A DNA stretch of 6,105 nucleotides from Parvularcula sp. (GTDB lineage: Bacteria > Pseudomonadota > Alphaproteobacteria > Caulobacterales > Parvularculaceae), in contig DNZB01000304.1 in assembly GCA_003506635.1 (NCBI GenBank), positions 3,304 through 9,408 on the forward strand, written 5' to 3'. Shown one piece after another: positions 1 through 5,382 of this stretch. Position 1 is the first letter of the stretch. Every line of letters starts with the position of its first letter. A program made the position numbers and the translations under genes. Under the pieces are notes generated by a model that did no database searches, was not told the origin of the DNA, and saw only the letters and a list, made by a program, of their open reading frames with translations.

Positions 1-1358
1 GGGGCCTCGTAGGAGGCGCTTGCGTTTGCGAACAGCTGAACGTCGCTTGACGGCCGGTAAAGCAGGCCGAACCTGGGACTTGCCTCCTTGAAGTTCAGCC
101 GATCGTCTTCAGCGTCGTTTAGCTTGTCGTCGTAATTGCGGCGTGTTGATAGGCCGGTGGCGCCGACGATTGCTTCCAGTCCCTTCACGACTTCGACCCG
201 CAGCTCCCCGTAACCCTCGATCGACCGGGATCGTTGCCGGGAATCGCTGAAGAGCGGTCCCTGAGCGCCGCTGAAATTGCCGAAAACGCTGCTGTCGAGG
301 TCTGTGTGGCGAAAGCGCATGCCGGCCGTCAGCGCGACGGGAAGCCCCGCCGCCTCACCGGCGACCTCATACTTTCCAAAACCGGTGAAATCGTCAGAGT
401 CCTGAAGGATGAAAACGACGATTGGATGGAACAGGGACTTGCGCGCGTAGGACCCGCCAAAAGTGAATTCGCCTGATCCTGCCGCGATGGTCGTCGACGT
501 GAACGCTCGCGCCGACCGCATGTTACGCCGCCAGTTCTGCGCGACGTTTTGCGGCGCCGCGGATTGCGGGTCATTGAGCGCGCCTGCAAGGCTGACGCTG
601 CCGGCGAGTTCCTGGTCGATGTCATTCAGGAAGACTCCAAGGCGCGTACTGGCGCGGTCGCTCCACTGCGCGCCGAAATTCGCGTAGATTCGTTCATTGC
701 GCTGCTGGGCGTGGTCCCTGAAGCCGTCTTGTCTTTGCCATGTCGCGGCGACGAACGCGTCGTAGCGCCCAAAGTCTTTCGCTGCTGCGCCGTTCAGCCG
801 GCTTGTGCCGAAAGACCCGCCTTCGGCGCGCAGCGAGATCGCGTTTTCCGCTGTTTGCGCCGTCAATGTCTCGATTTCGACCGCCCCGCCGAGAACGGCG
901 GCGCCGGTCGTCATCGCGTTTGCGCCACGAATGACGTTGATATGCGAGGCGAAAAGAGCATCAACCTCTTGGAAGTCGCCGAACCCGTCAGCTGCGTTGA
1001 TCGGAACGCCGTTGATGAGAAGCTCGACGCCGCGAAGGTGAAAATTGTTGGCGAGCGCAGATCCGCGGATTGACATGCGCCCGTCTTCGCCCGCGCTCGG
1101 CTGCATGACGACGCCGGGCGAAAAGGCGAGCGCATCTCGAAGCGTGACGGCGAAGCGCTTGTTGAACTCTTCCGCCGGGACGAAATCGACGTTGCCGGAC
1201 TTCGCTTCAGCCGCCGCGAGGGCGTCCGCAAGCGCGTCCTTCCTTGTGTCGGTTACGATGATTTCGTCGCGAAGCTCGGCGGCGCCGGCCGCTCCATCCG
1301 CCGCAAGAAGGATGATCTGGGCGGCTGCGCAGGCTGAAAATGTCGTTCGGGCTTTCAT
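1..1358 (-). CDS. TonB-dependent outer membrane receptor, N-terminal 452 residues (cut by window edge)
   Basis: This is a long minus-strand frame, open from an ATG at 1358 to the left edge with no stop. The 452 codons seen are the N-terminal part of what is usually a 650-800 residue receptor. Residues 1-27 look like a Sec signal peptide (positive MKAR start, hydrophobic stretch, Ala-rich cleavage site near AGAA). A TonB-box-like DEIIVT follows at about 31-36. The plug domain lies at about 56-165 and carries the typical patterns SIRGS (96-100), NNFHLRGVELLINGVPIN (104-121), ADGFGDFQEVD (123-133) and IRGANAM...LGGAVEI (143-162). The first beta-barrel strands follow. The plug resembles FecA-type receptors (COG4772). 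The family imports ferric chelates, cobalamin, copper or other scarce ligands across the outer membrane using TonB-ExbBD energy. The ligand cannot be told here. The upstream DUF2946 gene suggests metal handling (inference). A weak GAGAA-type ribosome site sits about 9 bases before the ATG. Confidence 0.93.
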   Translation of the reverse strand, partial: MKARTTFSACAAAQIILLAADGAAGAAELRDEIIVTDTRKDALADALAAAEAKSGNVDFVPAEEFNKRFAVTLRDALAFSPGVVMQPSAGEDGRMSIRGSALANNFHLRGVELLINGVPINAADGFGDFQEVDALFASHINVIRGANAMTTGAAVLGGAVEIETLTAQTAENAISLRAEGGSFGTSRLNGAAAKDFGRYDAFVAATWQRQDGFRDHAQQRNERIYANFGAQWSDRASTRLGVFLNDIDQELAGSVSLAGALNDPQSAAPQNVAQNWRRNMRSARAFTSTTIAAGSGEFTFGGSYARKSLFHPIVVFILQDSDDFTGFGKYEVAGEAAGLPVALTAGMRFRHTDLDSSVFGNFSGAQGPLFSDSRQRSRSIEGYGELRVEVVKGLEAIVGATGLSTRRNYDDKLNDAEDDRLNFKEASPRFGLLYRPSSDVQLFANASASYEA

Positions 1359-1388
1359 GATTGGATTCTCGTTTTCAATTGCAGCCGT

Positions 1389-1405
1389 GCGCCAGCAATT
1401 GGCGC
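1389..1405. repeat. Short inverted repeat in receptor leader
   Basis: GCGCCA (1389-1394) and TGGCGC (1400-1405) are perfect 6-base arms around a 5-base spacer, starting about 30 bases upstream of the receptor ATG. In a transcript reading through from the DUF2946 gene this would fold as a small hairpin just before the ribosome site. It may be a minor leader structure or chance in GC-rich DNA. Confidence 0.3.
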
Positions 1406-1457
1406 TGTGCAAACTGCGCTTGCGTGGACAGGAATTGTTATTGACTGGAGGTCCTGC

Positions 1458-1479
1458 CGGAACCGGCGCGCCGGTTCCG
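1458..1479. repeat. 22-bp perfect palindrome upstream of the TonB receptor
   Basis: Positions 1458-1479 read the same on both strands without a mismatch (core GGAACCGGCGCGCCGGTTCC). It lies about 100 bases before the receptor start, in the 253-base gap after the DUF2946 gene. No T-run follows on either strand, so it is not an ordinary intrinsic terminator. It could be an operator for a dimeric regulator, or an RNA hairpin with a CGCG loop in a DUF2946-receptor transcript. Confidence 0.5.
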
Positions 1480-1507
1480 ATCGACCCAATTAAGCGGGGA
1501 GGCGGAA

Positions 1508-1534
1508 AACGGATAGAACCGTCTATCAGCCGTT
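1508..1534 (-). promoter_or_regulatory. Nested inverted repeat, possible operator or weak terminator
   Basis: GATAGA (1512-1517) and TCTATC (1522-1527) form a perfect inverted repeat around ACCG. They sit inside a second pair of arms, AACGG (1508-1512) and CCGTT (1530-1534). As minus-strand RNA this gives a stem of about ten pairs with a three-base bulge, followed by a short T-containing stretch (CCGTTTTCC). It lies 78-104 bases after the DUF2946 stop. It could attenuate transcription between that gene and the receptor gene, or be an operator. The T-run is too short for a confident terminator call. Confidence 0.35.
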
Positions 1535-1611
1535 ACAGGCGCAAAGCTGCGATCTCGCAACGGTGTCAGACTGAGACAGACGCCCGCGGAGGCGCAAGCT
1601 GCGCGTGTATG

Positions 1612-2043
1612 CTACGCGATCAGCGGCGGCGCACGGGCCAGGAATTGATGCGCGAGCGCAATCGCCGCGTCGTGTCGAACAATTGAAAAGACGTCAGCCG
1701 CTATTGGCAGAGCGGGACGGGGAACGATTGAAGCGGTGACGCCGACAGCGCAGCAGCTCGTTGCGAATGGGCAGGCGGAAAAATGCGTCGAAGGCTGCGC
1801 CGGTTCCTGTTCCCCGTCGCCCTGATGCAGACCGGAATGGTGTCCATGATGCGCCGAAGCATCGCCGGCTGGGCCGGTAGCGACGCTTACAACCCCTGCG
1901 CATGGTATCAGCGCCAAGGCGCCGCCATTGACGGCGACCATATATCCGACGGGGATTAGCGCGCGAAAAAGCAGCGTGAACGCTGTCGCGATAACGGCAA
2001 TCAGCATGACGCGCTGACGATTGACGCTTGAACGCTCCATCAT
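1612..2043 (-). CDS. DUF2946-type small membrane protein, His-rich loop and CPF motif
   Basis: The product is about 143 residues from the ATG at 2043, 142 from the adjacent ATG at 2040, or 131 from the ATG at 2007. The start is uncertain because none has a clear Shine-Dalgarno site. From the 2007 start the protein opens with a hydrophobic segment (MLIAVIATAFTLLFRALIPVGYM), then has IPCAG, a His-rich loop (HHGHHSGLHQ), a CPFATSCC segment and a second hydrophobic stretch. The LLFRALIPVGYM opening with a later CPF motif is typical of DUF2946 (PF11162) proteins, which are poorly characterised inner-membrane or exported proteins often found beside TonB receptors and copper genes. His and Cys clusters suggest metal binding (inference). 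The open frame continues upstream to 2337, but that part runs through a strong terminator and is not believed coding. The TonB receptor follows 253 bases downstream on the same strand. Confidence 0.75.
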   Translation of the reverse strand: MMERSSVNRQRVMLIAVIATAFTLLFRALIPVGYMVAVNGGALALIPCAGVVSVATGPAGDASAHHGHHSGLHQGDGEQEPAQPSTHFSACPFATSCCAVGVTASIVPRPALPIAADVFSIVRHDAAIALAHQFLARAPPLIA

Positions 2044-2049
2044 CGAAGA

Positions 2050-2076
2050 ATTAGACGAGGCGCGGGGCGCGTTCAA
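2050..2076 (-). promoter_or_regulatory. Candidate sigma-70-like promoter for the DUF2946 gene
   Basis: On the minus strand TTGAAC (2076-2071) and TCTAAT (2055-2050) resemble -35 and -10 elements, separated by a short 15-base spacer. Transcription would begin near 2043, almost on the ATG pair at 2043/2040. That would make the message leaderless from there, or give a leader of about 36 bases to the ATG at 2007. The short spacer lowers confidence. Confidence 0.35.
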
Positions 2077-2096
2077 GATTAACGAACCGGGAAATT

Positions 2097-2112
2097 CAGA
2101 ACGACAATTCTG
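2097..2112. repeat. Inverted repeat upstream of the candidate promoter
   Basis: CAGAA (2097-2101) and TTCTG (2108-2112) flank a 6-base spacer. The repeat is about 20 bases upstream of the proposed -35 element for the DUF2946 gene, a position that would suit an activator site. The arms are short and no known regulator consensus was recognised. Confidence 0.25.
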
Positions 2113-2194
2113 CCGTTGGTAGACGCTGCTCGCGCCATATTGGAAAGTGGTCGCAATCGGGCGCTTTCGGGCGTGCGGGGCGGCGCACTCAGCC

Positions 2195-2241
2195 GAAAAA
2201 GACGAACCGACCCCGGCGATTTGGAGAGAGGCCGGGGTCGG
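2195..2241 (-). terminator. Strong intrinsic terminator, minus strand
   Basis: Perfect 11-base arms CCGACCCCGGC (2207-2217) and GCCGGGGTCGG (2231-2241) enclose a 13-base loop. On the minus strand the stem is followed by TTCGTCTTTTT (2206-2196). No T-run follows on the plus strand, so it acts on minus-strand transcripts. It lies about 150 bases upstream of the DUF2946 start and more than 100 bases beyond another good terminator. It therefore appears to end a separate short transcript rather than the sigma/anti-sigma operon. Confidence 0.8.
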
Positions 2242-2307
2242 CTCTACTGGCGTGAGAGTTGAGCATACGCCAGATCCTGTTGCGCCCGAAGCCGGTCGGA
2301 GACCGGC
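2195..2307 (-). ncRNA. Candidate structured RNA: three consecutive hairpins ending in a terminator
   Basis: Between two minus-strand terminators lie, in transcript order: hairpin 1, GCCGGTC/GACCGGC with a 3-base loop (2307-2291); hairpin 2, CTGGCGT/ACGCCAG (2273-2247); and the 11-pair terminator hairpin (2241-2207) with its T-run. All arms are perfect. No protein frame here is convincing. This is the layout of an intergenic small RNA, or of an attenuating leader for the DUF2946/receptor genes. The 5' end is unknown; TTGATG (2353-2348) is a possible -35 element, but the matching -10 is poor. I did not recognise a known family; cobalamin, TPP and SRP RNA hallmarks are absent. Confidence 0.4.
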
Positions 2308-2372
2308 GTGATCGCTGCGCGGGAGTTGAGGGCGCAATTTCGCGGCGCATCAAAGCGCGCAGAAATGAATTT
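2242..2372. other. Intergenic region without a supported gene
   Basis: This is part of the roughly 400 bases (2044-2448) between the anti-sigma and DUF2946 genes. Apart from the two terminators, the two extra hairpins and the weak promoter elements listed separately, nothing protein-coding is supported. The minus-strand frame from the TTG at 2337 has no ribosome site and crosses the terminator. The plus-strand frame beginning at 2308 crosses terminator 2373-2405 and runs antisense into the anti-sigma gene. Confidence 0.6.
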
Positions 2373-2405
2373 AAAAAAGCAGGCTCCCTTTTGCGCGACG
2401 CCTGC
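2373..2405 (-). terminator. Intrinsic terminator of the sigma/anti-sigma operon
   Basis: GCAGGC (2379-2384) and GCCTGC (2400-2405) form a GC-rich 6-pair stem with a 15-base loop. On the minus strand it is followed directly by six T residues (2378-2373). It lies 44 bases after the stop of the NrsF-like gene, the right place and orientation to end that operon. Confidence 0.75.
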
Positions 2406-2448
2406 CTGTGAGTTCGCTCAGCGCCCGGATTCGGTTACGCGCGGCGGG

Positions 2449-3093
2449 TCACCAGCGAAGAAAAATATTTCCAAGCAGTCCGCCGATCACGCTTGTGGCG
2501 ACCACGGCGGCGCTGAACCAAATGAAGACAAAGCAGATTGACGCATCGCCTGATACGATGGCGTAAAGCGCGGCCGAGACTGCGCCGGCCAGCGCGCCGA
2601 TCGCCGCCCCTGTCAGTTGAACGTCCGCCGGCGCCAACTTCCGGTACGACCATACGAGTCCCGCGAATATCGGCGGCGCTGCAACCAGGACCGATGTGAC
2701 ACAGTCAGAAACGCCGTATCCGAACATCAGAGTCATCCATTCGGACGGCGGCGAGGCGAAGAGTTCCGCCATCGCGATCATCGCCATGACGGCGACGGGC
2801 GTCATCGCGAAGAGGTGGCGCTTGCCGGGCTTCAGTTCCGGAGACGCGAATTGGACGAGCAAAATCGCCGCCATTGTCGCGAGGGAGATTGAATAGACCA
2901 ATTTTACGATCGAGGCGCCGGATCGTCCGTCATGCCCTCCGGTCGGAAAGAGGCCGTCCGCAACCAACAAGAAGGCAGCAGCCCCGGCCGTGCCGATTAG
3001 CAGCCCCAGCGACAGACGGACGATGATCCCGGCGCGGCCGGCTTTGGGCGGCATCCGGGCGAGTGTTTCTATGAGACCGTCGAGGTTGTTCAT
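2449..3093 (-). CDS. nrsF: NrsF/DUF1109-family anti-sigma factor, integral membrane
   Basis: The product has 214 residues, the usual family length. A short cytoplasmic N-terminus (MNNLDGLIETLARM, the likely sigma-binding part) is followed by about six hydrophobic segments, near residues 24-46, 61-82, 94-112, 133-148, 160-181 and 186-212. This matches NrsF (DUF1109), which holds a partner ECF sigma factor at the inner membrane. In Caulobacter the protein releases SigF on heavy-metal stress and two conserved cysteines are required. Here the only two cysteines are Cys131 (GVSDCVTSV) and Cys187 (DASICFVF), in the positions expected for that pair. The ATG overlaps the sigma stop by ATGA, implying translational coupling. 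A GAGGCGAG ribosome site sits just upstream, inside the sigma gene. Metal sensing here is inferred from the family. Confidence 0.92.
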   Translation of the reverse strand: MNNLDGLIETLARMPPKAGRAGIIVRLSLGLLIGTAGAAAFLLVADGLFPTGGHDGRSGASIVKLVYSISLATMAAILLVQFASPELKPGKRHLFAMTPVAVMAMIAMAELFASPPSEWMTLMFGYGVSDCVTSVLVAAPPIFAGLVWSYRKLAPADVQLTGAAIGALAGAVSAALYAIVSGDASICFVFIWFSAAVVATSVIGGLLGNIFLRW

Positions 3094-3626
3094 CGCTCGC
3101 CTCGCGCGAAACGGGTCAGGGCCTTAAGTCCACGATGGATGGAGACTTTGATGTCGGAAACCGACGTTCGCGCGTCGGCGGCGTGGTCGGCGACGCTGTC
3201 GCCGTGGATCTTGGTCGCGATGATTGCTGCGCGTTGTTTCGGCGACGCCGTCTCAAGCAGGGTTTCGATGTCGAGTCTGGCGTTGATCGCCGCTTCCGTC
3301 TCGTAGGCCGCATCGTATTCGTCGAGGTGCTTGAGGCCGATTGAATTCTTGCGTGACCTGAAACGATCGATCAGCTTGTGTCTTGCGATCGCATAGACCC
3401 AAGGCATGAGCGGCCGGTCCGCAAGATAGGTGATCTGACGCTGATGGATGGCGATCAGGCAGTCCTGGACGAAATCGTCCGCTTCGGTCTCGTGTCCGCT
3501 TGCGCGGCGTTTGAAATAGGATCGCAGAAGAGGGATCAATCGCCGCAGCAATTCCTCATAGGCGCGACCATCGCCGGTTCTCGCGCGCCGCATCAGCCCC
3601 GCAAGCTGTTCCTCGTTCGCGCTCAA
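3090..3626 (-). CDS. ECF (group IV) RNA polymerase sigma factor, SigF-like
   Basis: The product has 178 residues. Region 2 spans about 15-92, with DDFVQDCLIAIHQ (50-62, core-binding helix) and PLMPWVYAIARHKLIDRFR (72-90, -10 recognition). Region 4 spans about 124-172, with a helix-turn-helix around SVADHAADARTSVSDIKVSIHRGLKAL (144-170). There is no region 3 and no extra C-terminal domain. The sequence type and the overlapping NrsF-like gene place it with the Caulobacter SigF-type ECF factors, which direct polymerase to stress promoters when the anti-sigma factor lets go. The longest frame begins at a TTG (3626) without a strong ribosome site. The ATG at 3593 is an alternative preceded by GGGG, but would remove residues that homologues of this type commonly have. 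An inverted repeat abuts the TTG. Autoregulation is usual for the class but not proven here. Confidence 0.94.
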   Translation of the reverse strand: MSANEEQLAGLMRRARTGDGRAYEELLRRLIPLLRSYFKRRASGHETEADDFVQDCLIAIHQRQITYLADRPLMPWVYAIARHKLIDRFRSRKNSIGLKHLDEYDAAYETEAAINARLDIETLLETASPKQRAAIIATKIHGDSVADHAADARTSVSDIKVSIHRGLKALTRFARGER

Positions 3627-3628
3627 GA

Positions 3629-3657
3629 CGAAACGACCCCGTTTCGGCAGGCATTCC
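3629..3657 (-). promoter_or_regulatory. Possible ECF-type promoter overlapping a perfect inverted repeat
   Basis: On the minus strand GGAAT (3657-3653) and CGTTTC (3635-3630) resemble ECF -35 and -10 elements with a 17-base spacer. The segment overlaps an inverted repeat, CGAAACG (3629-3635) and CGTTTCG (3640-3646), with a 4-base spacer, ending two bases before the TTG start of the sigma gene. The predicted transcription start would fall almost on the TTG, which is awkward and favours either the later ATG or another promoter. The GTAAC...CGAA pattern I recall for Caulobacter SigF is not found here with good spacing. Confidence 0.3.
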
Positions 3658-3690
3658 GGCCGGGACGCGTTGACAAGGCGCGCCGTCCCG

Positions 3691-3780
3691 CATCCCTCAT
3701 CTGAGGGGCATGCGTCGCCAGCCTAGCGGACCTTTGGGCCCGCATCAATCAGGCGGGGGCCGGCGGCGCCGCTTTGGCCC
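3691..3780. repeat. Cluster of GC-rich hairpins between the GMC and sigma genes
   Basis: Three short inverted repeats lie in this gap: GGGCC/GGCCC arms (3757-3761, 3776-3780) starting two bases after the GMC stop; CCCGC/GCGGG (3739-3743, 3753-3757), which competes with the first; and CCCTCA/TGAGGG (3693-3698, 3701-3706). None is followed by a T-run on the minus strand, so none is a standard intrinsic terminator. They could protect the 3' end of the SDR-GMC message or act as weak terminators. Read-through into the sigma gene cannot be excluded. Confidence 0.35.
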
Positions 3781-3782
3781 GC

Positions 3783-5363
3783 TCAACCCATTCGGTCGCG
3801 GATCGTGTCTGCCGCGCGCAGGGCGTTCGCAATGCAAGTGAGCGCCGGGTTCACCGCAGCGCTCGAAACAAAGACGCTGGTGTCTGCGACGTAAAGATTG
3901 TCGATCTCATGCGCCTTGCATGTTGGATCGACGACCGACGACTTTGAATCAGAGCCCATTCGAAGAGTGCCGCACTGATGCGCGGTGCCGTAAATCGGCA
4001 GAATTCCGTCCAGGCGCGCCTCATAGCCGCGCAGGCACCGGCAAATTCGCCCGGACCGCGTCATGTAATGATGAAAGCGCCCAATCAGGCGTTTGTGCGC
4101 GGTCAGGTTGTTGCACCAATAATCAACGCGGATTTGCCCGTTCCGCGTCAGCCGGATGCGGTTTCGTTTTTCAGGAAGGTCCTCCGTCATGACGAGGAAG
4201 GCGAGCGCGCGATCGCCAAGCGCATCGGCGAACGGCTTCGGCACCAGCCACGCGGGAATCTGGTTGCTGATCTGGCCGCGCAGCACGTCGCCATGAAGAT
4301 ATTCGAGCAACTGCACATGACCCATCGGATAGTCGAAGCCGCCGTCAGGATCGCCCCAATACCAGTCATTGAGCGCCATCGTTTTAGGAAAGTCTGTCTT
4401 CACTTTCGCGGGAGAAAAGGTGAGCGACGCGGACGCGGTGTGAAACATATAGTTGCGCCCGACCTGATCGGAGCCGTTCGCAAGGCCGTTCGAATGACGC
4501 CCCTGTGCTGAGGCGAGGAGGAGCGCGGCCGAATTTATGGCGCCGGCTGCGAGAACGACGATATCGCCCTTGACGCGCCGCTCGCCGTCGGCGGTTTCGT
4601 AGACGACCGCCGCGATGTTGCGGCCGCTGCGATCAGTTTCGAGCTTCGTCACGCGCGCGTTCGGGAGGAGTTCGACATTCGAATTCGCTTCAGCGCGCGC
4701 GACCATTTTCCGCCCGTCGGATTTCGCCTCGCGCAGGCATGGATAGCCGCCGCAGGTTCGGCAGCGGATGCAAGGGCTCGTCGCGGGCCGCTCCTCGTCG
4801 CGCTCGACAGCGACCGGCATCTCGAAGGGCTTGAGACCCATTCCGGTCAACTGCGATTTCAGGCGCGCAATCGTCGGGTCGTGCTTCAGCGCCGGGAAGG
4901 GGTAGGGCGGCGCTTCTGCGTCATCAGTCGGATCGGCGCCGCGCACGCCATGAACGCCCCACAGCGCTTCCGCTTCAGTATAGTAGGGTGCAAGATCGTC
5001 ATAAGAAATCGGCCACGCTGGCGAAACGCCGCCGCCATGATGATCGACGCGCTCGAAGTCGCGCTTGCGAAACCGGTAGAGCGCCGCGCCGTAAAAGATC
5101 GTGTTGCCGCCGACCCAGTAGTGAATATTCGGCGTGAAGGATCCGCCTTTGCGATCACGCCACTTCTCGTGGGACTTGTAGCGCTGATGTATGAAGACCT
5201 CTTTCGGGTCCCAGTTCTCCGGCTCGACCGGCAGACGCGCGCCGCGCTCGAGGATCAGGATCGACTTTCCCGACGGCGCAAGACGCTGCGCGACGCTGGC
5301 GCCGCCCGCTCCTGAACCGATGATGATGATGTCATAGTCGCCGTCGGCCCTCGCATGCGCCAT
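3783..5363 (-). CDS. GMC-family FAD-dependent oxidoreductase with four-cysteine insert
   Basis: The product has 526 residues from the ATG at 5363, or 530 from a TTG at 5375. The ATG is preferred because GGGGG lies at suitable distance, while AAGGGG is too close to the TTG. Numbering below uses the longer form. The FAD-binding Rossmann motif is DIIIIGSGAGGASVAQRL (15-32), with LERG at 42-45. GGNTIFYGAALYRFR (89-103) matches the GMC N-terminal region. The C-terminal GMC domain has GTAHQCGTLRMG (463-474, catalytic His466 expected) and VADTSVFVSSAAVNPALT (496-513, Asn509 expected). Cys202, 205, 208 and 213 form C-X2-C-X2-C-X4-C, reminiscent of Fe-S-carrying members such as the FAD-glucose/gluconate dehydrogenase large subunits. 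The family oxidises alcohols, sugars or sterols, giving electrons to oxygen or a carrier. No signal peptide is seen, so it is probably cytoplasmic. The SDR gene ends just upstream, suggesting one transcript and related substrates. The substrate is unknown. Confidence 0.93.
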   Translation of the reverse strand: MAHARADGDYDIIIIGSGAGGASVAQRLAPSGKSILILERGARLPVEPENWDPKEVFIHQRYKSHEKWRDRKGGSFTPNIHYWVGGNTIFYGAALYRFRKRDFERVDHHGGGVSPAWPISYDDLAPYYTEAEALWGVHGVRGADPTDDAEAPPYPFPALKHDPTIARLKSQLTGMGLKPFEMPVAVERDEERPATSPCIRCRTCGGYPCLREAKSDGRKMVARAEANSNVELLPNARVTKLETDRSGRNIAAVVYETADGERRVKGDIVVLAAGAINSAALLLASAQGRHSNGLANGSDQVGRNYMFHTASASLTFSPAKVKTDFPKTMALNDWYWGDPDGGFDYPMGHVQLLEYLHGDVLRGQISNQIPAWLVPKPFADALGDRALAFLVMTEDLPEKRNRIRLTRNGQIRVDYWCNNLTAHKRLIGRFHHYMTRSGRICRCLRGYEARLDGILPIYGTAHQCGTLRMGSDSKSSVVDPTCKAHEIDNLYVADTSVFVSSAAVNPALTCIANALRAADTIRDRMG

Positions 5364-5382
5364 CGTCGCCCCCAATTCCCCT

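Noticed and set aside
549..1686. Long plus-strand frames (549-1073 and 1045-1686)
   Set aside because: They are antisense to the TonB receptor, show no domain signals, and arise from GC-rich codon bias; the minus frame has a clear signal peptide and plug.
2190..2267. A 25-codon minus-strand mini-ORF starting at the ATG at 2267, considered as a leader peptide
   Set aside because: It has no ribosome site, no run of regulatory codons, and it spans the terminator stem itself; most likely chance.
2044..2337. Upstream extension of the DUF2946 reading frame to a TTG at 2337
   Set aside because: It has no ribosome site, its composition is unlike the protein, and it would translate through an 11-pair terminator hairpin and its T-run.
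2195..2372. Cobalamin or TPP riboswitch, SRP RNA or tRNA in the structured gap
   Set aside because: The conserved core sequences of these RNAs were not found and no cloverleaf could be drawn.
3978..4511. A 177-codon plus-strand frame
   Set aside because: It is a shadow of the GMC oxidoreductase, whose minus frame carries the catalytic and FAD motifs.
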